64,000 nt of DNA, from the NCBI RefSeq assembly GCF_000758585.1, contig NZ_CP009281.1:4092001-4156000 (forward strand), in the 5' to 3' direction. Of the stretch, positions 53,183 through 62,526 are shown piece after piece. The stretch comes from Paenibacillus sp. FSL R5-0345. Its GTDB lineage: Bacteria > Bacillota > Bacilli > Paenibacillales > Paenibacillaceae. The notes under the pieces were generated by a model. It searched no databases. It was not told the origin of the DNA and saw nothing but the letters and a program-made list of their open reading frames with translations. Made by a program: the position numbers and the translations under genes. Within the stretch, counting starts at the first letter, position 1. Each line of letters opens with the position of its first letter.

Positions 53183-54661
53183 TTAAGCTTTGGCAGAGAA
53201 GGAGTTCCCTTGATTATCATCTTCTTGCCCTGCGTTTGAAACCCAATCTTTCCATTCACCATTTAGCTCAGCGGCAAGAATGGCATCATTAGCTTCCTCA
53301 CGACTTTCTTTGGAGCGTCTTCCCTGCTGACCACTTCCAGAACCAGGTTGGCGTCCTTCTTGACCCCATTGTGAATTGAGAGGGGTATTATTTTGTGTGA
53401 CTTCCAATTTTTCTACTTGGAGGCCTTGAGACTGCAATGCTGCTCGAAGCTGGTTCATCTGCTGTTCCAACATATCCTTTGCTCCGGAATGTTCAGTCAT
53501 AAACTGTGCAACCAGATGGCCGTTTTGCATAGTAATCTTAACATCTACTTGTCCGAGATTTTCTGGAAAGAGTGATATCGTAGCCTCAGCTACTCCGCCT
53601 TTTTGCACAATCTCCAATTTACCTGTAATAAAACCGGTCATTTCCTGTGCAAACTGATGAACGGGTACAGGTGCTACTGGAACCTCAGCCTTCAGTGGAG
53701 CTGTAATTCCTCCCCGAAGAGCTAGTTGACCGGCAGTTACAACCTCATGATCTCCTTCAATGGTGGTAGTCCCTGATGTGGAGTCTTGTGCTGATTCGAC
53801 CAGCTTCGTTTCTCCAGCTGTACTGCTCTTCATCACTGGAGTATTCGCAGGCTCTGCATCAGGATCTTGAATAGTCCCTGAGGTCACAGTCGAAGTAAGG
53901 ACTCCCTCACTCTTACTTACAGCAGCTTCTCCAGCACGGTTACTTAGATTTTGAATGGTCTTGTCCACCGTTTTACCGTTGCTTTCAGTTACAATAGGTT
54001 GTTGTACAGATACACCAGAACTATCATTCAAACTGGAGACCTTCCCCTTACCCTTATTACTGTTAGCCGAGGTCTGTTCTAGCAGTGCCGTGAAGTTATT
54101 TAACAGACTTACTCCCTTACTTGCAACTTCATCATTACCACTTACTGTAGCTTCCTGAATCATAGTAACTAAACTCTGCAAATCATCTTGAACAGCAAAT
54201 CTCAGCGTATCTGCATTCTGTGCTAACGGTGACAAGCTTCCTGCCGACTCCGTCTCTGATGCAGCATCGCCCTCTGTCGCTTGACTTCCTGATAGAAGAG
54301 CAGAGACCTGAAGTAGCCAAGCTTGCAAAGCTACCAAAATAGCAGGATCGCTATGGATGGTATCATCCAGATTTTCAACATCTGCAGTAAGCTTCTCGAT
54401 GAGATCGGAATTCTGAGTGTCTTGTCCCCCTTGATCTTCTCCAGTCGTTTGAACTTCCTTTAGAAGACCTTGCAATAAAGAGGCTATGTTTCCCAGTAAA
54501 GGATCAGTGGGCACCGATGTGTTGTTCGCTGTAGTTCCTCCCATTGTTTGCACTAATGTCTGAGCGAAAGGTACAGCAGTTGATGTTCCAGTAGATGTTG
54601 ATGAACTACCACTTGCAGCTGTTGTATTTGCACTCACAAGCGATTGAACAACTAAACTCAT
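53183..54661 (-). CDS. fliK: Flagellar hook-length control protein FliK
   Basis: Measures hook length and triggers the FlhB switch. The first ~350 of 492 residues are Thr/Ser/Gln-rich and of low complexity, the secreted ruler part. The C-terminal FliK domain shows ATISLFPENLGQVDVKITMQNGHLVAQFMTEHSGAKDMLEQQMNQLRAALQSQGL, including the LxPxxLGxVxV motif. The ATG at 54661 follows AAAGGAGGTGAAAATAAC. Next to flgD, as in Bacillus. Confidence 0.93.
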   Translation of the reverse strand: MSLVVQSLVSANTTAASGSSSTSTGTSTAVPFAQTLVQTMGGTTANNTSVPTDPLLGNIASLLQGLLKEVQTTGEDQGGQDTQNSDLIEKLTADVENLDDTIHSDPAILVALQAWLLQVSALLSGSQATEGDAASETESAGSLSPLAQNADTLRFAVQDDLQSLVTMIQEATVSGNDEVASKGVSLLNNFTALLEQTSANSNKGKGKVSSLNDSSGVSVQQPIVTESNGKTVDKTIQNLSNRAGEAAVSKSEGVLTSTVTSGTIQDPDAEPANTPVMKSSTAGETKLVESAQDSTSGTTTIEGDHEVVTAGQLALRGGITAPLKAEVPVAPVPVHQFAQEMTGFITGKLEIVQKGGVAEATISLFPENLGQVDVKITMQNGHLVAQFMTEHSGAKDMLEQQMNQLRAALQSQGLQVEKLEVTQNNTPLNSQWGQEGRQPGSGSGQQGRRSKESREEANDAILAAELNGEWKDWVSNAGQEDDNQGNSFSAKA

Positions 54662-54685
54662 GTTATTTTCACCTCCTTTCAATAT

Positions 54686-55621
54686 TTATTTAGCGCCCAT
54701 CAAACGATTAACAATCTTCGCAGTTTGCGCACTATCATTTTTAGTCATTTCCCCCAAAATCGAAGAACGGACACTATCACTTACGGTATTCATAATCGTT
54801 ACTACTTTATCAGGGCTAATCTTGTACATTTCTCCTAGTAGAGAAGCTGCATTGGCAGGCGTCATTGAACTAAAGGTTTGGTTCAACTTTTCCTTATCCA
54901 GATTTGTACTAGTTTTAGTCGTTGGAGCAGTGCCTGCTTCTTTTTTCAATCTAGATTGAAGAGCGGCAATAGCCATATCACTCGAAGAGGTAGTTTCTTT
55001 CAACTTAATCGTGACATCGGCCGCTTTTTGAGGATCCATTTTTTCCAGAATCGCAGTCTTACTTGCTTTATTCATTACGCTGAATATTTGCACCATTTCT
55101 TCTGTAGTCAAATTCTCCATAATCGGCGCAGCTTTGGAAGCTTTCATACCCGCGTAGAGCTTTGCCAGATCAGCAACCTGCTTTTGATATGGGTCTTCTG
55201 TTTCCTCCGCGTTTACCTCAGCAGCTGCAGCAGCTTCTGTCTTCATTCCATCGATCTGCGACTCAAGCGCCTGAACCTTGGTATCCTGGGCTGTTTTTTC
55301 ATCTGTAACCTTCTTCAGGTTCTCTTCCTGTTGGGCGAGCTGAGCTTTAAGCTCCTTAATCGTAGTCGCTGAGCTCACTTCCTGCTTTTTGCTTTCTTCC
55401 TTCGGTTTAGAAGGATCTTCAGGCGGATCAGGAACCCATTTTTCCAGGATAGGAATTTTATTCGCAACCTCAAGCACATTATTACGAATGTCCATATTAA
55501 AAAGCGTCAACAGTACTCCAAGCAGTACTAGCGTGAAGATAATCGGTATCATTAAAAATAAGAACCGCTCAAATTTCCCCGCTGACCCTTCATTTTCAAG
55601 TTCCATATCATTGTTAGCCAC
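54686..55621 (-). CDS. YlxF/MotE-family membrane protein with coiled coil and MgtE-N-like domain
   Basis: A 311-residue protein with one N-terminal transmembrane helix (FLFLMIPIIFTLVLLGVLLTLF, about residues 20-42), a proline-rich stretch, a coiled coil (about 85-135) and helical C-terminal repeats of the MgtE N-terminal type (YAGMKASKAAPIMENLTTEEMVQIFSVMNKASKTAILEKMDPQKAADV). B. subtilis YlxF occupies the same place between fliJ and fliK. Related MotE proteins chaperone the stator protein MotC in rhizobia; the Bacillales role is unsettled. GTG start after GGAGG. Confidence 0.88.
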   Translation of the reverse strand: MANNDMELENEGSAGKFERFLFLMIPIIFTLVLLGVLLTLFNMDIRNNVLEVANKIPILEKWVPDPPEDPSKPKEESKKQEVSSATTIKELKAQLAQQEENLKKVTDEKTAQDTKVQALESQIDGMKTEAAAAAEVNAEETEDPYQKQVADLAKLYAGMKASKAAPIMENLTTEEMVQIFSVMNKASKTAILEKMDPQKAADVTIKLKETTSSSDMAIAALQSRLKKEAGTAPTTKTSTNLDKEKLNQTFSSMTPANAASLLGEMYKISPDKVVTIMNTVSDSVRSSILGEMTKNDSAQTAKIVNRLMGAK

Positions 55622-55639
55622 TAGCGGAAACCTCCCGGG

Positions 55640-56083
55640 TTAGAGGGATTTCATCGCGAAGCGGACGGTTGCCATCTCATCCAGTTCGTTTTGTTCCCGT
55701 AAAATCATACTTTGCTGAAACTGTGTCTCAGCCTTATCTTTTGCCTTTAACCATACTTTTTCGTCTAATACCTTTGTGCTTAACTGGTCTTGCTTCTTCA
55801 AGACTTCCTGATGTGCACTTCTAATGTCCGTATGCTTACGGGCAATGCATATATCCAGGTATTCTACATACTCTTGCATTTCACGAATCTTCGCCATAGG
55901 TGTCTTTTGTTCTGCGGCATTTTGTAAGGATAACATGATAGCGCTCCGCTGAAAGGTGAGTTCATCCAGGCTTCTTTCTTGTGCCTGCAATTCTCCAAGC
56001 GCGCTTGAGAGCATCCATTCTGCCTGTGTCTTCTCATTGCCCTTCAAGTCAACGACTTTTTGAAAAGTATAATGAAATCTCAT
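55640..56083 (-). CDS. fliJ: Flagellar export chaperone FliJ
   Basis: Coiled-coil stalk between the FliI ATPase ring and FlhA. 147 residues, almost entirely helical with heptads, beginning MRFHYTFQKVVDLKGNEKTQAEWML, the usual FliJ start. The family is defined mainly by length, coiled-coil content and location directly after fliI. Confidence 0.9.
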   Translation of the reverse strand: MRFHYTFQKVVDLKGNEKTQAEWMLSSALGELQAQERSLDELTFQRSAIMLSLQNAAEQKTPMAKIREMQEYVEYLDICIARKHTDIRSAHQEVLKKQDQLSTKVLDEKVWLKAKDKAETQFQQSMILREQNELDEMATVRFAMKSL

Positions 56084-56092
56084 AATACTGAA

Positions 56093-57406
56093 TCAACTCC
56101 TCGAGAAGTGTGAAATTAAAGACTGTTGAACTTCAGCCAGCGTAACTTTTTCATTCACCCTTTGTTTGGTGAATTCCCATATACTGTCTATATACTCCAT
56201 CGACTCATCGATTTGAGCATTCGAGCCTCTTTGATACGCTCCGATATTAATTAAATCCTCTGAATCCTTGTATACAGCCATTAGTCGCTTCACATTCTCT
56301 GCTGCAGCGATCTGTTCTTCTGGCGCAATATCCTTCATTACACGACTAATGCTGGAAAGCACATCTATTGCTGGAAAATGTCCTTTGTTCGCAATACTTC
56401 GATTAAGGACGATATGACCATCGAGTATCCCTCTAACAGCATCAGCGATCGGTTCATTCATGTCATCGCCATCAACCAGTACAGTGTAAAAGGCTGTTAT
56501 AGACCCCGTAGGTCCAGTTCCAGCACGTTCTAGTAGTTTGGGCAAGCTTGCAAACACCGATGGTGTGTAACCCCTCATAGCTGGCGGTTCCCCTACTGCA
56601 AGTCCAACTTCACGTTGAGCCATAGCATACCGAGTCACCGAATCCATCATCAGCATCACATTAAGTCCTCGATCCCGAAAATACTCAGCAATCGTTGTAG
56701 CAATAAGAGCTCCCTTAATTCGAATTAATGCAGGCTGATCAGATGTAGCAACGATAACGACTGACCGCTGCAAACCCTCAGGTCCCAGATCGCGTTCTAT
56801 AAAATCCAGCACTTCCCTGCCACGTTCTCCTATCAAAGCGATAACATTTACGTCTGCCGATGTATTACGCGCAATCATTCCCATGAGCGTACTTTTGCCG
56901 ACCCCTGAACCAGCGAAAATCCCCACCCGCTGACCTTTACCGATCGTTAGCAAGCCATCTATCGCTCTTACTCCGATGCTAATAGGTTCTTGGACTCGTG
57001 GTCTATTGAGTGGATTGGACGGAATGTTAAAGGTAGAACTATGTGGCATTCGAGCTGGGATTAGAGAACCATCAAGCGGTTGTCCAAGTCCATCCAGTAC
57101 CTTGCCCAACAATTCTGAACCCACTTGCACACTAAGCGGCTTGCCAGTACCCACTACATCACAGCCAGGTCCAATAGCTTGCAGTTCTCCAAGTGGCATT
57201 AATAGCACCTTGTTGTCACGGAAACCAACGACTTCAGCTTGCAGCGGCTTATTTCCTTTAGAAGGATAGATGTAGCAGACATCTCCAATGCTAGCATCAG
57301 GTCCTTCCGATTCAACCATAAGACCGATAACCTGCGTCACTTTCCCATTGATCCTCACCGGATCGAGATTACGAAGTTGCTCCTTATAACGGTTACTATC
57401 AAGCAT
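56093..57406 (-). CDS. fliI: Flagellum-specific ATPase FliI
   Basis: F1-beta-like ATPase energising export. Walker A GSGVGKST at about residues 166-173, VNVIALIGERGREVLDFIERDLG, Walker B LNVMLMMDSVTRYAMAQREVGLAVGEPPAMRGYTPSVFASLPKLLERAG. The ATG at 57406 (MLDSNRYKEQL) is five nt after GGGGA and overlaps the fliH stop by eight nt, giving 437 residues, the normal length. A 30-codon upstream extension lies entirely inside fliH and is rejected. Confidence 0.96.
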   Translation of the reverse strand: MLDSNRYKEQLRNLDPVRINGKVTQVIGLMVESEGPDASIGDVCYIYPSKGNKPLQAEVVGFRDNKVLLMPLGELQAIGPGCDVVGTGKPLSVQVGSELLGKVLDGLGQPLDGSLIPARMPHSSTFNIPSNPLNRPRVQEPISIGVRAIDGLLTIGKGQRVGIFAGSGVGKSTLMGMIARNTSADVNVIALIGERGREVLDFIERDLGPEGLQRSVVIVATSDQPALIRIKGALIATTIAEYFRDRGLNVMLMMDSVTRYAMAQREVGLAVGEPPAMRGYTPSVFASLPKLLERAGTGPTGSITAFYTVLVDGDDMNEPIADAVRGILDGHIVLNRSIANKGHFPAIDVLSSISRVMKDIAPEEQIAAAENVKRLMAVYKDSEDLINIGAYQRGSNAQIDESMEYIDSIWEFTKQRVNEKVTLAEVQQSLISHFSRS

Positions 57407-58247
57407 CTTCTTCCCCATTTCTCTGCTCATCGGTGTCCAGCGCGATTCTAACCAGCTCTTTCTTGATTTCTGCAAGCTGAGTATCAATTCGGGCATCTAT
57501 GCTGCCAAAGGAAGAGCGGATTACACAACCTTGATCTTTCACAGTCGAGTCAGGCAAGATCTGTAATTCAGCCTGTGAGTCAACCGCTAATGACAGTTCT
57601 TCCCTTGCTGCGTTTACGAAAGCGAACTGCGCAGGTGATACGCACAGTGAGATCAACCCCTGTTCACGTTTACGAGCCAGATTCTTCCGAATCAAATCCA
57701 TTGCAAACTGCGGCTCTACCGTTAACTGCTTGTCCACAATTTTCTCGGCAATATCACAGCTTAACTCTACTAAGAAAGGTTCAGCTTCCTGAATAATGAC
57801 ATCTCTTGCCTTATATGCCTCAGCTAAAACAGCACGTGCTTCATCCATCATCGCTGCAACCTTGAGCTTCATCTCTTGTTCAGCTTGAGAGACACCCTCC
57901 TGATACCCTAGCTGATAAGCCTCGGCTTTGACAGCCTCTACCAGATGTTCATCCTGCTCACGCCGCTTCTTCCACCACTCTTCAGCCTCCGCTTTTGAGG
58001 ATTCAACAATCTGTTCCGCTTCTAGAGAGGCATTTCGAACCTGCTCTTCAGCAAATTCTTGGGCGTCTTTAAGCATTTGCTTACGTGCTACTTCTGCCTC
58101 TTCACGAGCGGGATCATGATAGTGAGTCTCGCTTACAGTCTCCTCTGGAACGGGCTCCTCAGTTAGGCCCGCATAGTGCCGGGCCTGCTCCAATCTTTTC
58201 AGTACATCAACTGGAACATACTGAGAATGCTTAATCAGCTTAGACAA
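57399..58247 (-). CDS. fliH: Flagellar assembly protein FliH
   Basis: Stator-like partner that ties FliI to the C-ring. A variable N-terminus is followed by a long helical region (about 45-150; repeated AxxxG/A-like heptads such as EEQVRNASLEAEQIVESSKAEAEEWWKKRREQ) and a V-ATPase-E-like C-terminal domain (LSCDIAEKIVDKQLTVEPQFAMDLIRKNL). TTG at 58247, nine nt after AGGAG, is chosen; an ATG three codons upstream has no room for a ribosome binding site. 282 residues. Overlaps fliG by eight nt. Confidence 0.92.
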   Translation of the reverse strand: MSKLIKHSQYVPVDVLKRLEQARHYAGLTEEPVPEETVSETHYHDPAREEAEVARKQMLKDAQEFAEEQVRNASLEAEQIVESSKAEAEEWWKKRREQDEHLVEAVKAEAYQLGYQEGVSQAEQEMKLKVAAMMDEARAVLAEAYKARDVIIQEAEPFLVELSCDIAEKIVDKQLTVEPQFAMDLIRKNLARKREQGLISLCVSPAQFAFVNAAREELSLAVDSQAELQILPDSTVKDQGCVIRSSFGSIDARIDTQLAEIKKELVRIALDTDEQRNGEEDA

Positions 58248-59256
58248 TGATGTCATCTCCTCCGCCACGAGCGATGATAATTTCTCCAGACTCTTCGAGT
58301 CTGCGAATCGTACCTACAATGCGCGTTTGTGCTTCTTCTACATCACGCAACCGCACCGGTCCCATGTACTCCATTTCTTCTCGGAATGTCTCTGCCATAC
58401 GTTTGGACATATTCCGGAAAATGACATCTCGTACTTCTTCACTTGCAACCTTAAGGGCAAGCTGCAGGTCCGCATTATCAATATCACGAATAATACGCTG
58501 AATCGAACGATTGTCCACATTGACGATATCCTCGAATACGAACATCCGCTTCTTGATTTCCTCGGCGAGCTCTGGATCTTGAATTTCGAGAGAATCCAGA
58601 ATTGTGCGCTCTGTCCCCCGGTCAACTCCATTCAAGATTTGTACGATTGATTCGATACCGCCAGCATTTGTATAATCCTGAGTTACAGTAGCAGAAAGCT
58701 TCTGCTCCAGCACTCGTTCAATTTGTGTAATGACCTCTGGAGAGGTGCTATCCATTACAGCAATTCGTCTAGCTACCTCTGCCTGCTTCTCTTGAGGTAA
58801 CGAGGAGAGAATGGCTGCTGCTTGTTCGAATTGCAGATAAGACAATACAAGTGCGATAGTCTGAACATTCTCATTCTGGATAAAGTTCAAGATCTGATTT
58901 GGATCAGCTTTGCGCGCAAAATCGAAGGGTCTTACCTGTAAAGTTGCAGTCAGACGGTTAATGACCTCCATCGCTTTTGCTGAACCAAGTGCTTTCTCCA
59001 AAATCTCTTTGGCGTAGTTAATACCGCCTTGTGAAATATATTCCTGAGCGAGGCATATCTGATGAAACTCAGACATGATTGACTCTTTCTCACTGCTGTC
59101 CACTTTACGGACATTGGCGATTTCAAGAGTGAGTTGTTCAATCTCCTCGTCTCTTAAATGTTTGAATATTTGCGCCGATACCTCGGGCCCTAGTGTGATA
59201 AGCAGGATCGCGGCCTTTTGACGTCCACTAAGCCCCTGCTGACTAGCCTTTGCCAT
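58240..59256 (-). CDS. fliG: Flagellar motor switch protein FliG
   Basis: Rotor protein that meets the stator and generates torque. 338 residues: N-terminal FliF-binding domain (LSGRQKAAILLITLGPEVSAQIFKHLRDEEIEQLTLEIANV), middle domain with the FliM-binding EHPQ-like segment (QNENVQTIALVLSYLQFEQAAAILSSLPQEKQAEVARRIA), and the charged torque helix region VNVDNRSIQRIIRDIDNADLQLALKVASEEVRDVIFRNMSKRMAE. ATG at 59256 after AGAGGTGAACTA. Confidence 0.97.
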   Translation of the reverse strand: MAKASQQGLSGRQKAAILLITLGPEVSAQIFKHLRDEEIEQLTLEIANVRKVDSSEKESIMSEFHQICLAQEYISQGGINYAKEILEKALGSAKAMEVINRLTATLQVRPFDFARKADPNQILNFIQNENVQTIALVLSYLQFEQAAAILSSLPQEKQAEVARRIAVMDSTSPEVITQIERVLEQKLSATVTQDYTNAGGIESIVQILNGVDRGTERTILDSLEIQDPELAEEIKKRMFVFEDIVNVDNRSIQRIIRDIDNADLQLALKVASEEVRDVIFRNMSKRMAETFREEMEYMGPVRLRDVEEAQTRIVGTIRRLEESGEIIIARGGGDDIIV

Positions 59257-59260
59257 TAGT

Positions 59261-60847
59261 TCACCTCTGTTCGTCTGCAAGCCATGTACGCAGCAAATTC
59301 ACGAATTCGTCTGGCTTCTTCTTCGCCAAACTTTCCAATTGCTTACGAACTTGACTGTCATTCGTCACACTTTCCAAATTAATAGATGGAAATTCGGTAG
59401 GAACCTGCAATGGAATGTCTTCATCTTCCTCTTCCACAGTCTTCTTACGACTCCGATAGATTAGATATCCTCCACCTGCTCCAACCAGTAATGCAGCTGC
59501 TCCGATAGCCCATAACATCCATGTGGCAAGACCACCTGGTGCGGTATTAGCAGCATTACCACCAAATTGTTGAGAATACACCGAAACCTTTTTGGTTAAA
59601 TCAGCGTCTGTATATGTAGTACCTGAATCTGCAAGAGAAGCACGAACAATATTTACCAAAATGTTTTGAATTGCTGCCGATGTAGCAGCATCCAAAGTAT
59701 TTTGTCCTGTAGGTGGTTCAACCGCAACATTTATGGTTAAATCTTTTACAGTAAAGGGACTAGCAATAACATCCTTTGTAATTCGGTTAACTTCATAGTT
59801 CCTCGTCTCAGAAGATTCCTCTGAAGTAGAAGTATCCGTGCCGGCTTGTGAAGGGTAGCCCGTTACATCTTGTGAACCAGTGCCTGCCACTCCGCCAGTT
59901 GTATTTCCCTGACCCGAATACGAATTACTGATGATTTGTGAACTGATCTCAATCCCCTTCATGTTCTCTGTATCCACAGGGGTTACAAGATTTTCCTTCC
60001 GGTTTTCCTTGTCAAAGTTCAGCTTCGAAAATACAAGAACATCAACTTTATCTGGACCCGTAAGAGTGCTAAGGAATTGTTTCACATCTTTCTTGACTTC
60101 TTCTTCGAATTTCTTCTGTAGAGCGAAGTTCTCTTCGACCTGGTTAGAAACTCCTGCTTGTCCACCTTTGGCCGTTGGCATTAACTCAACTTCATTATTA
60201 GCAATCGTAATGTTATCAATTGGTAGATTTGGAACCGCAGTCTTTACAAGGTTGAAATACCCATCGATATTATCTTGACTGGGTCTGAATCCCGGATTAA
60301 ATGAAAGCACAACGGATGCAGATGCTTGTTCTTGATCCGCCTGAGATGCAAAAACTGTCTCTTTAGGCAGATTAATCAGTACTTTAGCATCCTTAATTCC
60401 TTGCATACGTCTCATTAGCTGTTCTACTTCACCGTTTAATGCATTATTATACTTCACATTAAACTCACTATCTGTCGTTCCTATCATTGACGAATTTTCA
60501 TTAAAGACCTTATAACCGATAGAGCCCCCCTGAACAATCCCCTGAGAACCGATATCCACCTTTATTCGAGCCGCTTCTGTGCTTGGCACTGAGATGCTCT
60601 TTCCATCTTGGCTTAATCGGTATGAAACACCTGCTGTATCCAAGTAGTTCATTACTCCCGCTGAATCTGTGCTGTCCAAATCTTGAAACGCCACTTCATA
60701 TTCTGTCTTTGAAAGCTGCATGGTTAATACTACGATTATTATTAGAATGATAAACAATGTTGAAAAGAATAAAATCTTCTGTTTACCACTAAATCTGTTC
60801 CAATACAGGGTAACCTTCTCCCGATATTGGGCAAATCTTTCATTCAC
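59261..60847 (-). CDS. fliF: Flagellar MS-ring protein FliF
   Basis: Forms the membrane MS-ring that nucleates the basal body. Two transmembrane helices flank the periplasmic ring-building motifs: about residues 25-45 (ILFFSTLFIILIIIVVLTM) and about 440-462 (WMLWAIGAAALLVGAGGGYLIYRS). VLINLPKETVFASQADQEQASASVVLSFNPGF is a typical RBM segment. The C-terminal SLAKKKPDEFVNLLRTWLADE binds FliG. 528 residues, GTG start after GGGGTGACACT. The stop lies just before fliG. Confidence 0.97.
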   Translation of the reverse strand: MNERFAQYREKVTLYWNRFSGKQKILFFSTLFIILIIIVVLTMQLSKTEYEVAFQDLDSTDSAGVMNYLDTAGVSYRLSQDGKSISVPSTEAARIKVDIGSQGIVQGGSIGYKVFNENSSMIGTTDSEFNVKYNNALNGEVEQLMRRMQGIKDAKVLINLPKETVFASQADQEQASASVVLSFNPGFRPSQDNIDGYFNLVKTAVPNLPIDNITIANNEVELMPTAKGGQAGVSNQVEENFALQKKFEEEVKKDVKQFLSTLTGPDKVDVLVFSKLNFDKENRKENLVTPVDTENMKGIEISSQIISNSYSGQGNTTGGVAGTGSQDVTGYPSQAGTDTSTSEESSETRNYEVNRITKDVIASPFTVKDLTINVAVEPPTGQNTLDAATSAAIQNILVNIVRASLADSGTTYTDADLTKKVSVYSQQFGGNAANTAPGGLATWMLWAIGAAALLVGAGGGYLIYRSRKKTVEEEDEDIPLQVPTEFPSINLESVTNDSQVRKQLESLAKKKPDEFVNLLRTWLADEQR

Positions 60848-60882
60848 AGTGTCACCCCATCCGGAACTAAGCTAGGATTTAA

Positions 60883-61194
60883 TTAAATTTGAGTTCTCAT
60901 AATTTCTTGATAGGCTTCAATCACTTTGTTCCGGACTTGTGTAGTCAACTGCAAACTCAGTAAAGCCTGTTGGGAAGAAATCATTACTTCGTCTATATTC
61001 ACTTCTCCCAATACAAATTTATTACTCATATCCTTTGCTTGTTGTTCCTGATCTGCTACTTGATTGAGTGCATTCTCAAGATAAGAACCAAAGCTCTCCA
61101 TGGAATTAGCAGGAGTGGACGAAGCTTCGATAGATGTTGGTTTCATGGCAAGCTGCTGTACAGCTTGAACTCCATTAGTGATATTCTGTATCAA
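60883..61194 (-). CDS. fliE: Flagellar hook-basal body protein FliE
   Basis: MS-ring/rod junction protein, 103 residues, with the C-terminal family signature NKFVLGEVNIDEVMISSQQALLSLQLTTQVRNKVIEAYQEIMRTQI. TTG at 61194 is chosen because AGGAGGGAAACAG precedes it directly; the longer frame upstream is basic and unlike FliE. Third gene in flgB-flgC-fliE. Confidence 0.95.
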   Translation of the reverse strand: MIQNITNGVQAVQQLAMKPTSIEASSTPANSMESFGSYLENALNQVADQEQQAKDMSNKFVLGEVNIDEVMISSQQALLSLQLTTQVRNKVIEAYQEIMRTQI

Positions 61195-61284
61195 CTGTTT
61201 CCCTCCTAAAAGTTTTGTAAGCCTATGCTTCCTAAATTCACTTCGTACAAAACTCACTTTGGAAGCGTTTCTTGTAAATTACGT

Positions 61285-61734
61285 TTAGCGACCAATTTCT
61301 AGCGCTTTACTTACCATAGCTTTAGATGCATTCAGCATCGTTACATTGGCTTCATATGAACGTGATGCAGATAACATATCTACCATTTCTTTGGTAATAT
61401 CCACATTTGGCATATAAACATAACCTTCGGCATCCGCATCAGGATGACTTGGATTGTATACCGGCTTTAACGGAGAATCATCTTCTATAATGGATTGAAC
61501 CTTTACGCCTTCACTGCTACTACCGTTCATTTTCGAATTTAGTATATTCGAGAACTTATTACTTTCTGTAGCCTCCATAACAACAAGCTTACGCCGGTAA
61601 GGAACGGCTTTGCCATCAACCACCGATGCTCTGGTAGTTTCCGCATTGGCCACGTTGGAGGAGATTACGTCCATCCGTAATCGTTGAGCTGTTAACGCTG
61701 ATGCACTTATTCCAAAACTACTCCCAAAGTTCAT
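61285..61734 (-). CDS. flgC: Flagellar basal-body rod protein FlgC
   Basis: Proximal rod subunit of 149 residues. N-terminal SFGISASALTAQRLRMDVISSNVANAETTR and C-terminal YVYMPNVDITKEMVDMLSASRSYEANVTMLNASKAMVSKALEI are FlgC signatures. ATG follows AAGGAGGATAAGATTGC. Confidence 0.97.
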   Translation of the reverse strand: MNFGSSFGISASALTAQRLRMDVISSNVANAETTRASVVDGKAVPYRRKLVVMEATESNKFSNILNSKMNGSSSEGVKVQSIIEDDSPLKPVYNPSHPDADAEGYVYMPNVDITKEMVDMLSASRSYEANVTMLNASKAMVSKALEIGR

Positions 61735-61740
61735 GCAATC

Positions 61741-62148
61741 TTATCCTCCTTGAATTACAGCTCGCATCATCGAAATCTGACTGTTAATCTGTTCGACATA
61801 AGAACTATACCTGAGTTGGTTCTCAGCGCTTAACGCCATTTCTCGTTCTACATCCACATTGTTCTCGTTATTATTCATAGAGGTAGTCTCATCCGTACTA
61901 ACGACAGCAGCCGGTACAATGGTGTTGGTACCAAATTGAAAATGTCGGGAGTCCGTTACCTTCGCGTTAAGTGTAGGTTTTATTCCACTTTCCTGTTGCT
62001 GAAGGAAACTTTCGAATGAAACATCAGAACGTTTGAAATTTGGCGTATCTTCGTTAGCCACGTTATTTGCTAGAACATTTTGTCGTTTATAGGCAGCATC
62101 AATGCCTCCCTGCAATCGTTGAAAACTGACACTATTCAGCAATCCCAA
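61741..62148 (-). CDS. flgB: Flagellar basal-body rod protein FlgB
   Basis: Proximal rod subunit and first gene of the fla/che operon. 135 residues from TTG 62148, seven nt after AAAGGAGG. Core: LQGGIDAAYKRQNVLANNVANEDTPNFKRSDVSFESFLQQQ, and C-terminal SVE-like helix ENQLRYSSYVEQINSQISMMRAVIQGG. A 26-codon upstream extension is spacer DNA, not conserved protein. Confidence 0.96.
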   Translation of the reverse strand: MGLLNSVSFQRLQGGIDAAYKRQNVLANNVANEDTPNFKRSDVSFESFLQQQESGIKPTLNAKVTDSRHFQFGTNTIVPAAVVSTDETTSMNNNENNVDVEREMALSAENQLRYSSYVEQINSQISMMRAVIQGG

Positions 62149-62526
62149 GATAATTCCTCCTTTCAAAGCTATCATAATGAAATGAATTCCACAACTTTCC
62201 TCAAAAAACCTGCTTGATTTCGACAAATAAAGTATAAAAGTCCTCTATTTATCAGCTTTCACGTCGAACCTTGTCGCAAAGTATAACTTATTAGTATTTT
62301 CACATACATTGATTTTCATTTAATTTGTATATTATTACAATAAGAAATAAGCCCTATCTTTTAAAAAAAGACAGGGCTTTAAGCACTTTATTGCTATTTT
62401 ATTCCTTTTTTCATTCAATAATATCTTTTTAATTGCATATTTTTACATTTATTTCCCTATAACTGACACTATATTGTAATTTTCTAATTCCTTATGCCCA
62501 AATTCCAATGAATAAATTTTGTCGCT
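62149..62526 (-). other. AT-rich spacer between hslU and flgB with the presumed fla/che promoter
   Basis: About 378 nt without a gene. The right part holds the hslU terminator. The left part should hold the fla/che promoter. Candidate -10 elements TATACT occur on the minus strand near 62232 and 62281, and GCTGATAA resembles the sigma-D -10 (GCCGATAT), but none has a convincing -35. B. subtilis carries codY here; no codY-like frame is present. Confidence 0.6.
62349..62379 (-). terminator. Rho-independent terminator after hslU
   Basis: The minus strand has AAGCCCTGTCTTTT against AAAAGATAGGGCTT (one mismatch) with a 3-nt loop, followed by ATTTCTTATT. It separates the hslVU unit from the flagellar operon. 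Confidence 0.85.
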
